A stretch of DNA of 64,000 bases from HXMU1420-13 sp963691715 (GCA_963691715.1 OY829281.1:1426001-1490000); one strand, 5' to 3'; counted from the first letter of the stretch, positions 36,354 through 46,153 are shown. Numbers and translations: made by a program. The notes: generated by a model from the letters alone, not told the origin.

Positions 36354-37712
36354 TTGAGTAATAAGAAATTTTTTATCGAGACGTATGGCTGTCAAATGAA
36401 TTTCGCAGATTCTGAAATTGTAAATTCCATTTTGATTGAAGATGGAATGACCGTTGCACCCACAGCAGAATCAGCGGATGTTATTTTAGTAAATACTTGT
36501 TCTATTCGAGAAAATGCTGAAACTAAGGTCTGGAATAGGCTTAAAGAAATTCGACATCTGAAAAAAACAAATGCTGATCTTACTGTTGGAGTTCTTGGAT
36601 GTATGGCAGAGCGGATCAAAGATCGAATTATTGAAGAAGAGCAACTAGTAGATATTGTGGTAGGACCAGATGCGTACCGAGACATCCCTCGCCTTCTATC
36701 AGAAGTAGATGATGGTAGAAAAGCAGTTAATGTTTTGCTTTCTCTAGACGAAACGTACGCAGATATAGCACCCATTCGTACCACTGGCAATGGTATTTCT
36801 GCCTTTGTAAGTATCATGCGCGGGTGTGATAATATGTGTTCTTTTTGTGTAGTTCCATTCACCAGGGGTCGTGAAAGAAGTAGACCAATGCAAAGTATAC
36901 TAAATGAGATTGATCAACTGAGCAATGATGGATATAAAGAGGTTACCTTGCTTGGACAAAATGTAAATTCTTATAAGGATGGAAATAACACATTCACTAC
37001 TTTAATGGATGAAGCAAGCAAAATAAATCCTGAAATTCGTTTTCGTTTCTCATCTCCTCATCCAAAAGATTTTCCAGATGATCTTCTCAAGCTGATTGCA
37101 GAACGTCCAAATCTATGTAATTATATTCATATTCCAGCTCAAGCAGGCTCCGACACTATGTTAGAAAGGATGCGCCGGCCATATACCCGAGAACAATATT
37201 TAATACTAATAGATAAAATGAAATCCATTATCCCTGGATTATCTCTATCTACAGATATTATTGCTGGCTTCTGTGGTGAAACGGAAGAAGAGCACCAACA
37301 AACTATGTCTTTAATGGCTTTAGTAGAATATGATCTCGCTTACATGTTTGCTTACTCCGAACGAGAAAGAACATTAGCGTATCGAAAGTTTGAAGATGAT
37401 GTACCCCATGAAATAAAAAAACGACGACTTACCGAAATCATCAATCAGCAGATGGAAATCCAGAAACAGCGGAACCAATTAGAAATTGGGAAACGCCACC
37501 TTGTTTTGGTCGAGGGAACTTCCAAACGCTCAGAAGAACAAATGAGTGGTAGGACTGACACTAATAAAATGGTGATTTTTGATCGTAAAAATTTCAAGAA
37601 AGGTGATTATATAGAAGTTGAAATTACTGACTCAACTTCAGCAACTTTAAAGGCCATCCCTATCAAAAAAACTACGATAGTAGATTATTATGGAGTAGCT
37701 GTAGAAGCATAA
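36354..37712 (+). CDS. miaB: tRNA-2-methylthio-N6-dimethylallyladenosine synthase
   Basis: 452-residue radical-SAM methylthiotransferase modifying A37 of tRNA. The UPF0004 domain carries cysteines in E-T-Y-G-C-Q-M-N, N-T-C-S-I-R-E and L-G-C-M-A-E. The radical-SAM triad is C-D-N-M-C-S-F-C near residue 158, and a TRAM domain ends the protein. These cysteines and the M-N-x-x-D-S-E start identify MiaB. The start is TTG 36354, helped by GAGG about 10 bp upstream. Confidence 0.94.
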   Translation: MSNKKFFIETYGCQMNFADSEIVNSILIEDGMTVAPTAESADVILVNTCSIRENAETKVWNRLKEIRHLKKTNADLTVGVLGCMAERIKDRIIEEEQLVDIVVGPDAYRDIPRLLSEVDDGRKAVNVLLSLDETYADIAPIRTTGNGISAFVSIMRGCDNMCSFCVVPFTRGRERSRPMQSILNEIDQLSNDGYKEVTLLGQNVNSYKDGNNTFTTLMDEASKINPEIRFRFSSPHPKDFPDDLLKLIAERPNLCNYIHIPAQAGSDTMLERMRRPYTREQYLILIDKMKSIIPGLSLSTDIIAGFCGETEEEHQQTMSLMALVEYDLAYMFAYSERERTLAYRKFEDDVPHEIKKRRLTEIINQQMEIQKQRNQLEIGKRHLVLVEGTSKRSEEQMSGRTDTNKMVIFDRKNFKKGDYIEVEITDSTSATLKAIPIKKTTIVDYYGVAVEA

Positions 37713-39173
37713 GTGAAGCGAGTTAGCACATATTTAAGATTAAGTTTTGTTTACATTTTACTCCTTCTTGTATGCACATCTAACTATGTATCGGGGCAAT
37801 CATCTACTAGAACATCACTAGGAATTAGTTTTCCTAATACCTTAAATGAACTTCAGATTATCAATTCAATTCCTGAATTGAAAGATTTAGGCTTCGAAAT
37901 TATCGAATTGCAGCATCCTGTATCTGATGATCTTATTAAAGAGATTTCAAAATTTTCATTAGAACTATGGATAAGAACTGATTTGAAATTTTCAACTCTA
38001 TCTCAAATAAATCATCCAGATCATGTAATGAATGCTTTAGTAAGCCATATAGAAACCTATTCTTCATTACCAATGGTTTCTAGAATAGGCTTAACAAGTT
38101 ACAGCGCCAGATTAGATGCTCAGAAGATACATGAACTTTCTTCCTATAACTCAAATACAAGTAATACTTCATTTTATGAAGTTAATACCATATCAAACCC
38201 GAATTTATTAACCGTAATAAATGCTGATACTTACTCAAGAAATCCCAGTAATGCATACTTCATCTTTGAATCTCCTTTTCTTTCAAAAGACGTACCAATA
38301 CTTATATCGATAAATAAAGGGGGAGCTCAAGGTATAATTTTCGATTATTTCTGGTTAGAAGAAGCAATGGAAAACATATCCTATCTAAGAGAATCTCTGA
38401 AAGCATATGCAGATAGTGATGACACTAAACTATTGTTACCTGATTTAGAAACTAGGAATTCTAAAAATATACCAGGTTGGCCTACAATCGTACTTCTTCT
38501 TTTATGGATGAGCATAGGTTTACATATAAAATCAAACCCTACTTATCGTCCATTAATAACAAGATATTTCACTTATCATCAGTTTTTTATTGATGATATA
38601 ATGCGTTACAGAGAGAGGTCTACCACTCCCGGAATTATACTTTTTATTCAACATGCTTACTTCACTGGTCTTATTATTTATATTCTAAGTGCCACATTTG
38701 TTAGTGATAAAGGTCTCGAAGCTTTTTTCTTTCATTTTCCGGTAGTAGCAGTTTTTGGAGTAAATTATTTCACTCTATTCGCTATCGCAGTAATTACTAC
38801 ATTTATCCTTAGTTTTGTTGGATTACTCTGGCTCTATATTCCAAGTAAATCCATGAAGCATTTTAGCCAAGTATTAAGCCTTTATTCATGGATTTTTCAT
38901 ATCGATTTTATACTAGTTAGCTGCGGGCTTATACTATTGATCACTGAGGCTTCAAATACAAGCATATTACTTTTAGTTGTAGGACACTTCTTAGTTTGGA
39001 TTCTTGGGTTCTTTTTTGCGGCGTACGACAGTTCTCAGTATTTAACACATGGAAAGATTAAATATTTATCTACCACAGTAGGCTTATTTCTTCTACTTTT
39101 AGGATCTATCCTTATTGGGTTTTTTAATAGTGGATATATGTATGACATCCTAAATTTAGCTTTTACTCTCTAA
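37713..39173 (+). CDS. Unknown two-part protein: exported domain plus multi-helix membrane domain
   Basis: 486 residues starting with GTG immediately after the miaB stop. A signal peptide (ending V-S-G-Q, about 29) precedes about 210 residues with alternating strands and helices, including L-G-I-S-F-P-N-T-L and L-G-F-E-I-I-E-L-Q-H-P. Residues about 255-486 contain six or so hydrophobic helices. The first half superficially looks TIM-barrel-like, as in glycosidase-related domains; that is a guess. I recognise no family. Confidence 0.6.
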   Translation: MKRVSTYLRLSFVYILLLLVCTSNYVSGQSSTRTSLGISFPNTLNELQIINSIPELKDLGFEIIELQHPVSDDLIKEISKFSLELWIRTDLKFSTLSQINHPDHVMNALVSHIETYSSLPMVSRIGLTSYSARLDAQKIHELSSYNSNTSNTSFYEVNTISNPNLLTVINADTYSRNPSNAYFIFESPFLSKDVPILISINKGGAQGIIFDYFWLEEAMENISYLRESLKAYADSDDTKLLLPDLETRNSKNIPGWPTIVLLLLWMSIGLHIKSNPTYRPLITRYFTYHQFFIDDIMRYRERSTTPGIILFIQHAYFTGLIIYILSATFVSDKGLEAFFFHFPVVAVFGVNYFTLFAIAVITTFILSFVGLLWLYIPSKSMKHFSQVLSLYSWIFHIDFILVSCGLILLITEASNTSILLLVVGHFLVWILGFFFAAYDSSQYLTHGKIKYLSTTVGLFLLLLGSILIGFFNSGYMYDILNLAFTL

Positions 39174-39174
39174 T

Positions 39175-40353
39175 TTAGTTTGGTAGACAAATTTTACCTA
39201 AATGAACGACCTCATTATCTACTAATACTCCCTTTTTTTGCAATTGGATGAAACCAAGAAAAGCCATTAAGACTGCTTCTTTCGCATCAGAAGTTATACC
39301 AAAATCTTCTATTGACAATAATCTTGCATTGTTTGCGCGATTCTTCAATCCATTTAAAAGACTTTTATTGTAACGTCCCCCACCACTTATAATAAATTCA
39401 TAGTAGCCAATACCTACTATTTCTTCCAATGCTAAATTAATTGCTTCAATGGATAACTCGGTTAGAGTTCGCACAATATCTTGAGGTATTACATCTATGT
39501 TATAAAGTTTCATTATTCTATGCACCCAGCCTAAATTAAAAAGTTCTTGGCCACAACTTTTTGGAAATGGTTTTTTAAAGAAGGGATCTGCTAATAACAT
39601 TTTTAGCAATTTGTTATTCACCTTACCCTTTGCAGCGGTCTCTCCTTCATTATCATATTCTTTATCGAAATAATATTGCATGGCGTCGTTAACTAAAGTA
39701 TTGGCTGGGCCTACATCTGTTGACAGTAGTTTTTGTGGACTATTTCTTGGTGGAATGAATGTTAGATTTGCTATCCCACCTAAATTTAGTGCTACTCTTA
39801 TTTTTTGTGCATCTTGAAATAGAAATTCATCGAAATAAATGGCAAGTGGAGCTCCATCACCACCTGCAGATACATGTTTTTGTCGAAAATCACTTATGGT
39901 TATTATCCCCGTTTTTCGAGCTATATGATCCCCATCTACTATTTGCAAGGTATGTTTAGTAGATGCTTCAGAATTGTGATATATAGTTTGACCATGACTT
40001 GAAATTAAATCAATTTCTTCATAATCTATTCCCCACTCAGTTAAAGCCCTATTCACTCCATTTGCAAAAAAATGCGCCATTTTTGTATGCAATTCACTGA
40101 TTTCATCAAGCAATACATATTTTTTACTTCTTGTTCGTTTTAGAGCATTTAAAATATCCTTAGGGAACATTATGAATTTAAAATGCTCTTGGTAGATCTT
40201 TTTTTTTGTAATCTTACATAAAGCGATATCCAATCCATCTAACGATGTACCCGACATTAAACCAATGATTCTACATTCTGATTTATTGGCAATCTCTAAA
40301 AGTCTATTTAAGTCCTTGTTCATCCCCAAAACTCGGGCTATTTTACCATTCAA
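39175..40353 (-). CDS. anmK: Anhydro-N-acetylmuramic acid kinase
   Basis: Recycles peptidoglycan by converting anhMurNAc to MurNAc-6-phosphate. 392 residues with the kinase motif G-L-M-S-G-T-S-L-D-G-L-D near residue 31, S-S-H-G-Q-T-I-Y-H, D-V-G-P-A-N-T-L-V-N-D and the late S-G-G-G-R-Y-N-K-S. The start may instead be Met11 (40323). The 15-bp gap to the divergent small gene means their promoters must overlap coding sequence or lie further out. Confidence 0.92.
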   Translation of the reverse strand: MNGKIARVLGMNKDLNRLLEIANKSECRIIGLMSGTSLDGLDIALCKITKKKIYQEHFKFIMFPKDILNALKRTRSKKYVLLDEISELHTKMAHFFANGVNRALTEWGIDYEEIDLISSHGQTIYHNSEASTKHTLQIVDGDHIARKTGIITISDFRQKHVSAGGDGAPLAIYFDEFLFQDAQKIRVALNLGGIANLTFIPPRNSPQKLLSTDVGPANTLVNDAMQYYFDKEYDNEGETAAKGKVNNKLLKMLLADPFFKKPFPKSCGQELFNLGWVHRIMKLYNIDVIPQDIVRTLTELSIEAINLALEEIVGIGYYEFIISGGGRYNKSLLNGLKNRANNARLLSIEDFGITSDAKEAVLMAFLGFIQLQKKGVLVDNEVVHLGKICLPN

Positions 40354-40368
40354 TCAAATCTCTTTACC

Positions 40369-40614
40369 ATGAGTATTCCAGAAGAAATAGATTACAAATC
40401 GTATGAAGAAGACCTAAACATTCTTATTAAAACACTAAAGGATAGTTTTGAGAGTACAGAATGTGAATATCATATAGATGAAATGAAAGAAACCTTATTC
40501 ATTAAACTTGAAGGTTTAGAAGAGTATACTCAAGCTGAAATCATTGAAATAGCTGAACCTATACTTGAAGAATTAGATATGGACTTTGAAGAGATTATTT
40601 TAATGCCCTATTAA
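40369..40614 (+). CDS. Small acidic protein of unknown function
   Basis: 81 residues, strongly acidic (about a quarter Asp and Glu), predicted helix-strand-helix: I-K-T-L-K-D-S-F, E-T-L-F-I-K-L-E-G-L, then a glutamate-rich helix and I-I-L-M-P-Y end. No cysteine-pair or signal peptide. Not recognised. It begins 15 bp from the divergent anmK, a compact arrangement that supports a real gene, as does the even codon composition. Confidence 0.6.
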   Translation: MSIPEEIDYKSYEEDLNILIKTLKDSFESTECEYHIDEMKETLFIKLEGLEEYTQAEIIEIAEPILEELDMDFEEIILMPY

Positions 40615-40674
40615 AATAATCAGTTAATCATATATATATCAATACTGCATAAATAATATCAGCTTTTGAGGTAG

Positions 40675-40686
40675 AAAAGCGCTTTT
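40675..40686. promoter_or_regulatory. Candidate operator AAAAGCGCTTTT upstream of threonine synthase
   Basis: A 12-bp perfect palindrome identical to the one upstream of amt, centred 66 bp before the ATG. A T tract follows on the plus strand, so weak termination of the small acidic gene is an alternative, but there is no loop for a proper hairpin. Confidence 0.45.
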
Positions 40687-40746
40687 TTATTTGTTTTTTG
40701 ATAACAATCTAGTTCGTAACTTTGGAAAAATTCTATTAGAAACTCC

Positions 40747-42453
40747 ATGTTTACTACCAACACAGGTTATGAAATCCGCTGCATATCTTGCGGTAAAATT
40801 AATGACGAGCATAGAACTAGTACGTATTGTACTTCTTGTGGTGATGTTCTAGAAGTACACTACAATATGCCATTGAATCAAATACAATATCCTCTTAAAG
40901 AGATTACCCCCGACCCATTAAAACCAGGGCTTACTACGCTTAAGTTTTTATCAAGACTTTCAAAGCGGTATGGTGCAGATCTTTACTCAAAAAATGAATT
41001 TGAGAATCCTACAGGGTGTTTCAAAGATAGAGGTAGTTATGTTGAAGTTTTAAAAGCTATCGAATTGGGCAGAGATGCTATTTGTTTAGCGTCCACTGGA
41101 AATATGGCTGCCTCAGTTGCTGCTTATGCTTGTTATTTCAAAATTCCTTGCTTTGTATTTGTTCCAGAAAAAACACCTGAGGTTAAATTAGCACAATCAA
41201 CAATCTATGATGCAACCATTGTAAAAATTAAAGGTGATTTTAAAACCTGTGAAATTCTGTGTCGTGAATTTGCTAAATCTGGCAACTATTATCTTGCAGG
41301 GGACTATGTATTTCGACAAGAAGGGCAAAAATCATTTTCATATGAGCTCTTGGAACAGGGATTAACTGACTTCGATTATATATTTGTTCCCATTGGAGCT
41401 GGAACAAATTTTGCTGCTATTTACAAAGGCTACAAAGAAATGTTGGCCGCAGGCTTAATTTCAAAAATACCAAGTTTTGTAGCCGTACAACCCGAACAAA
41501 GTTCGCCAGTTGTAGAAGGAATTTTCAAAAAGGAAAAAATAGTGGCTGATAAAGTAAATACTATGGCCGATGCAGTTGCAGTTGCTGATCCATTTGATTT
41601 TTATAAAGTATATGAAGGAATAGAAAAAACAGACGGTCTTGCTTTTACAGCTACAGAAGATGAATTACTAAGTTCGATGAAAGAAATGGCAGTGGAAGAA
41701 GGCTTTTTTACTGAACCAGCATGTGCCATTCCATTCGCCTGTTTTAAGAACAATTTGGAAACTTTTAGAGGAAAAAAATGTCTATTTGTGTTAACGGGTA
41801 CTGGTTTAAAAAGTGCTCATATTGTTGCGAAATATTCACTTTCGTCTCCAGTATTGGATCCAAATCTGAGTAGAATCAAACAATATATACATTCAGGATT
41901 CACAGAATTGCAGCGGAAAAGTTGGGGACAATCTCGTGATATGATTTTTGGAGATACCTCCATGGATGTTGAACATACTCGATTATATGAAGAATACGTA
42001 AGTGGCTTTGATAAAAAAGGGAAAACGTTACGGGAAGAAGAAATAAAGGCACTAAAATCATTAATTTATCAAGAAGAAACAGACCTTGAATACCCCGTAG
42101 AAGTTTTAGATTACAAACTTACAATGAGAAAACATGGATTAGTTAGTGCTGCTGTAAAATTAAAGCTACCTAATGGCGAAGAAATCATGTCATTAGATCA
42201 AGGTGTTGGCCCCTTAGACGCGGTCTTAACTGCAATTAAAGATATAACCGATGAATTTATTCCAGTAGAAGTATTGAATCATCAAGTAGAAATATTGAGC
42301 CCAGATACAGATTCTCTTGTGATAGTAAGCCTGACGCTCAAAAAACAAGAACATATATTCACCTCAAAAGGAGCGTCTCCAGATACTATAGAAGCACTTA
42401 TACAAGCTTTTGTAAAAGGATTAGCAATAGCTAATAAAGCATTGGCCAACTAA
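40747..42453 (+). CDS. thrC: Threonine synthase with C-terminal LeuA-type regulatory domain
   Basis: 568 residues in three parts. The N-terminal zinc-ribbon-like C-I-S-C (12-15) and C-T-S-C (28-31) leads into a PLP fold-type II catalytic core with the Schiff-base lysine K93 (T-G-C-F-K-D-R-G-S), S-T-G-N-M-A near 117 and G-A-G-T-N near 218. Threonine synthase converts phosphohomoserine to threonine. After a linker (about 370-447), residues 448-565 resemble the isopropylmalate synthase allosteric domain, with G-V-G-P-L-D-A-V-L-T-A-I-K and S-P-D-T-I-E-A. Usual ThrC enzymes lack this. The domain may sense a branched-chain amino acid; that is an inference. A palindrome lies upstream. Confidence 0.85.
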   Translation: MFTTNTGYEIRCISCGKINDEHRTSTYCTSCGDVLEVHYNMPLNQIQYPLKEITPDPLKPGLTTLKFLSRLSKRYGADLYSKNEFENPTGCFKDRGSYVEVLKAIELGRDAICLASTGNMAASVAAYACYFKIPCFVFVPEKTPEVKLAQSTIYDATIVKIKGDFKTCEILCREFAKSGNYYLAGDYVFRQEGQKSFSYELLEQGLTDFDYIFVPIGAGTNFAAIYKGYKEMLAAGLISKIPSFVAVQPEQSSPVVEGIFKKEKIVADKVNTMADAVAVADPFDFYKVYEGIEKTDGLAFTATEDELLSSMKEMAVEEGFFTEPACAIPFACFKNNLETFRGKKCLFVLTGTGLKSAHIVAKYSLSSPVLDPNLSRIKQYIHSGFTELQRKSWGQSRDMIFGDTSMDVEHTRLYEEYVSGFDKKGKTLREEEIKALKSLIYQEETDLEYPVEVLDYKLTMRKHGLVSAAVKLKLPNGEEIMSLDQGVGPLDAVLTAIKDITDEFIPVEVLNHQVEILSPDTDSLVIVSLTLKKQEHIFTSKGASPDTIEALIQAFVKGLAIANKALAN

Positions 42454-42641
42454 TTCATAGTTTAAATTCATAATTTTAGAGAATCACTTTTTTTATTGCT
42501 CACTCCACACTATAATTACATCAACCGGTCCATGAGTGTAAAACTAAAGGGTTGTTGGATCACAAATACTTGAAATACAATAATTTAATTAAAGCAAAGA
42601 TTGTATATTCAGTTTATAATTAGAGTAAAATTTTTTCATAC

Positions 42642-45029
42642 ATGATTCTCATCACAACATCTATTAAGAAGTTTTCATTAACCCTCTTGTTTGTGCTCCT
42701 AACTATTCCATTAATTTCTAATACAATTTTTGCACAAGAAACTAATACTTACAAAATTGGTTTTATATTCGATCTATTACCTGAAAATGCTCCAATTCTA
42801 TTAGATTTAATGCAGCATGAGATTCGTTCTGTTGTTGGACAAGATGCAAATATCTTATTTCCTAACTCTGGTATTTATGTAAATGATTTCAATCTACAAA
42901 CAGCAGAAAAAAATTTTCAGGCCATCAATGATAATGAAGATGTTGATATAATTGTGGCTTTTGGTGCTATTAGTAATGTTGTAATAACAAATGCTGAGTC
43001 CCACAAAAAGCCTACCATTTTATTTGGAACTCTTGCCTCAGAGTTCAATAAAATTAATAGTGAAAAACAAACATCAGGAATAAAGAACCTTTCCTTAATT
43101 TTAGCCTCCTATTCCATAAGTAAAGATCTTATGGCATTTAAGGAGTTAATCAACTATAAAAATGTTGGAATTGTACTAGAAGAATATGCATTGGAAATTT
43201 TACCCATTCGTGAACTTTTAGACGATATTTATTCTAATCTTGATGCAGAGTATACCATAATTAGTTTTAGTAAAGTAAATGAGATAAAAGATAAACTTGT
43301 CGATATTGACGCTGTTTACTTCACTAACACCTTCTATTTTACCGACCAGCAGATCATGGAACTATCTGAGCATATGATAGAGAAAAAGCTACCTTCCTAT
43401 ACTAGCGCCGGATCCAATGATGTTGAATTAGGAATCATGGCATCGAGTCAAACAGATGATAACATTGAGCAATTTTTTAGAAGAATTGCTCTTAATGTTG
43501 AATCTGTAATAAATGGTGTTGATGCTGGTGATTTACCAACATATTTAGATACTAACGTACAGCTTATCCTAAATTTCAATACAGCAAGTAAAGTTGGTGG
43601 GCCATTAAAATACAGTTTGATTTACAAGACCAAAGTTGTTGGAGAAATGAAAAATGTACTTTCAGAAAAAGACTATAACTTATCTGAAGTACTTCAAGAA
43701 GCAAAAGAACGAAATCTAGAAATTGAAAATAGTTCCTTAAATGTAGATTTAGCCACCCAAGATGTAAAACGTGCTAAAAGTAGCATACTCCCAAATTTAG
43801 AATCACAACTAACTTCCAGTATTCTAGATCCACAAATCGCACGAATATCTAATGGACAGAACCCTCAATTTACCACAACGGGTAACCTAACTCTTTCTCA
43901 AGTTCTTTACTCACAGGATGCACTAACCAATATTTACATTCAAAAAGCTTTAAAAAAAGCGGAAGAAAGCACATTTCAATCCAAGCAATTGGATGTAATA
44001 TTAGAAGCAGCAAGTGCCTATTTCAATGTTCTTATAACAAGATCAAATTTAGAGATTGTGATGCAGAACCTTGAAGTTACTCGTCGTAACTTGCAAATAG
44101 CTCAGCAAAATTTTGATGCTGGTTTAACTGGTAAAATTGATGTTTTGCGATTCGAAAGCCAGATGGCCCAGAATTCCCAAACAATGGTAGAGACAGTTAG
44201 TTTGCTTGAATTTAGTTTTTCGGAATTAAACAGAGTACTTGATTATCCATTAGATAGAGAAATTGATGTTATCCCAGTAACATTAACCGATGATGTGTTT
44301 AGTGAAATGAATGTTGAGACTTTGAAGGAATTCTTAGACGATGTTGCCAACAGAGAAGTTTTTATCCAATTTTTAGTGGATGAAGCACTCAGAAATTCAC
44401 CAGAATTAGATGCTTTAAATGAACAAATTAACATAACCGATGCCAGCATTCGCTTAGCTAATACAGGTCGTTTTATTCCTGATGTTGCTCTTCAAGGCCA
44501 ATATAATTATACCTTCGATAGATCAGGTGAGGGGAATACACTACCAGATGGATTTATAACTCCTCCTGATGGCTATTACAGCATTGGGGTATCTTTAAGC
44601 TTGCCTATTTTTCAGCAGAATAAACAAAATATAAACTTACAAACTGCTAAAATTACAAAATCGCAATTATTAGTGTTATATGAACAAGCCAAACGAAACA
44701 TTGAGCGACTTGTCCAAGACAATGCATATGAGACATTAAATCAAATTTCAAATATGCAACTGTCAGAAATTTCGCTTGCATCAGCAAAAGAAGTTTTAGA
44801 TCTAACCCAAACCGCCTACTCCAATGGTGCAGTCAATATCATCCAATTAATTGATGCACAAACAAATCTTCTTAATGCTCAAATTGCCAATGTTAATGCT
44901 CTTTATAATTTTATGTTTAGCACCTTAGCTCTTGAAAGAAGTGTTGGTTTTTATTTCTATGAAATGGACACTACAGAAAGAGATCAATTTAAATTTCGCT
45001 TGGCAGAATTCATAAATCAGAATAAATAA
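42642..45029 (+). CDS. TolC-family efflux protein fused to an ABC-type substrate-binding domain
   Basis: 795 residues. A signal peptide (ending I-F-A-Q, 32) is followed by a periplasmic-binding-protein-like part at about 36-330, with D-I-I-V-A-F-G-A-I, K-P-T-I-L-F-G-T-L and V-I-N-G-V-D-A-G-D-L-P, recalling the PF04392 ABC_sub_bind family. From about 345 to 790 it is a TolC-like outer-membrane channel, with L-S-E-V-L-Q-E-A-K-E-R-N-L-E-I at its start and the repeated coiled-coil halves including N-F-D-A-G-L-T-G-K-I-D. It is the first gene of the RND operon: adaptor and pump follow. Confidence 0.82.
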   Translation: MILITTSIKKFSLTLLFVLLTIPLISNTIFAQETNTYKIGFIFDLLPENAPILLDLMQHEIRSVVGQDANILFPNSGIYVNDFNLQTAEKNFQAINDNEDVDIIVAFGAISNVVITNAESHKKPTILFGTLASEFNKINSEKQTSGIKNLSLILASYSISKDLMAFKELINYKNVGIVLEEYALEILPIRELLDDIYSNLDAEYTIISFSKVNEIKDKLVDIDAVYFTNTFYFTDQQIMELSEHMIEKKLPSYTSAGSNDVELGIMASSQTDDNIEQFFRRIALNVESVINGVDAGDLPTYLDTNVQLILNFNTASKVGGPLKYSLIYKTKVVGEMKNVLSEKDYNLSEVLQEAKERNLEIENSSLNVDLATQDVKRAKSSILPNLESQLTSSILDPQIARISNGQNPQFTTTGNLTLSQVLYSQDALTNIYIQKALKKAEESTFQSKQLDVILEAASAYFNVLITRSNLEIVMQNLEVTRRNLQIAQQNFDAGLTGKIDVLRFESQMAQNSQTMVETVSLLEFSFSELNRVLDYPLDREIDVIPVTLTDDVFSEMNVETLKEFLDDVANREVFIQFLVDEALRNSPELDALNEQINITDASIRLANTGRFIPDVALQGQYNYTFDRSGEGNTLPDGFITPPDGYYSIGVSLSLPIFQQNKQNINLQTAKITKSQLLVLYEQAKRNIERLVQDNAYETLNQISNMQLSEISLASAKEVLDLTQTAYSNGAVNIIQLIDAQTNLLNAQIANVNALYNFMFSTLALERSVGFYFYEMDTTERDQFKFRLAEFINQNK

Positions 45030-45043
45030 CTCCGTATATAATC

Positions 45044-46153
45044 ATGATGAAAAAAATAATTAACTATAGCTTATTAGCCAGCTTTTCCTTGCTCATATTC
45101 TGGGGATGTAGTTCTGATGAAGAAGCTCCTGTAGAAGTAATACGCCCTGTGGTTTATCATACAGTAGGTTTTAGTGGTGGAGAAATGATTAGAGCATTTA
45201 GTGGAACAGCTCAAACAGATAAAATTATAAATCTAAGCTTTAGAAGTAGTGGAATTATCACTGAATTAAATATGAAATTAGGCGACCGAGTTAAACGTGG
45301 AGATCTACTTGGCCAACTTGATAATGTTCAAGCACGTTTAGCTTATGAACAGGCTGTTTCTCAATTAAATAGTGCTGCATCACAAATGAATACCGCAGAA
45401 CTTAATCTTAAAAGAATACGATCTTTATATGAAAAAGGGAGTGCATCTTTAAGCGATTTTGAGAATGCAAAAAACTCATTTAGAACAGCTCAAGCAAGTC
45501 ATCTATCCGCGCAACGTAGTGTTGATATACAGCAAGAACAGATCAATTATGGGTTTCTTTTTGCTCCGGAAGATGGAGCTATAGCCAGTGTGAATGTTGA
45601 GTTGGAAGAAAACATAAATCCAGGTCAAGTTGTTGGGGTTTTGAATGCTGGTTTAGATATGAACATATTATTAGGAATTCCAGAAGTTGTTATCAATCGA
45701 TTACAACAAAATATGGAAGTCAATGTAACCTTTAGCGCTCTTCCAAATAGTTCTTTTTTGGGAACAGTAGTTGAGATTTCTCCAGCTTTGGACAGCAATA
45801 CATCCACGTATCCAGTAGAGGTGAGCATTCAAAATCCTACCTCGGATATAAAATCGGGAATGGCTGCAAGTGTTACATTTAATTTTTCTGAATCCCTTGA
45901 TAATCGCGAGTCAATAATGGTTCCTGCACATGCAGTTGGTGAAGACCAAAATGGAAGGTTTGTATTTCTCATTGATGATTCATCTACAGAAAATATTACT
46001 GTAGAAAAAAATTATGTGGAAATCGGAGAGTTAACATCCGAAGGGTTTGAAATTCTTTCAGGACTATCTATTGGTAATAAAATCGCAACTGCTGGTTTAC
46101 AGACACTGCTAAACGGACAAAAAGTGACCCTGTATAGTGGAGCTTCTCTATGA
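45044..46153 (+). CDS. RND efflux membrane-fusion adaptor, lipoprotein
   Basis: 369 residues. The lipobox-like F-W-G-C anchors it to the membrane at about residue 22. The barrel-sandwich hybrid contains V-K-R-G-D-L-L-G-Q-L-D-N, the alpha-helical hairpin spans about 100-170, and the beta-barrel holds V-V-E-I-S-P-A-L-D. This is the periplasmic linker joining pump and TolC. It starts 14 bp after the fused TolC gene and overlaps the pump gene by 4 bp. Confidence 0.9.
   Translation: MMKKIINYSLLASFSLLIFWGCSSDEEAPVEVIRPVVYHTVGFSGGEMIRAFSGTAQTDKIINLSFRSSGIITELNMKLGDRVKRGDLLGQLDNVQARLAYEQAVSQLNSAASQMNTAELNLKRIRSLYEKGSASLSDFENAKNSFRTAQASHLSAQRSVDIQQEQINYGFLFAPEDGAIASVNVELEENINPGQVVGVLNAGLDMNILLGIPEVVINRLQQNMEVNVTFSALPNSSFLGTVVEISPALDSNTSTYPVEVSIQNPTSDIKSGMAASVTFNFSESLDNRESIMVPAHAVGEDQNGRFVFLIDDSSTENITVEKNYVEIGELTSEGFEILSGLSIGNKIATAGLQTLLNGQKVTLYSGASL

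Noticed and set aside
40630..40640. TATATATATAT tract as a repeat element
   Set aside because: Short AT alternation is expected in this AT-rich intergenic DNA and is not repeated elsewhere in the window.
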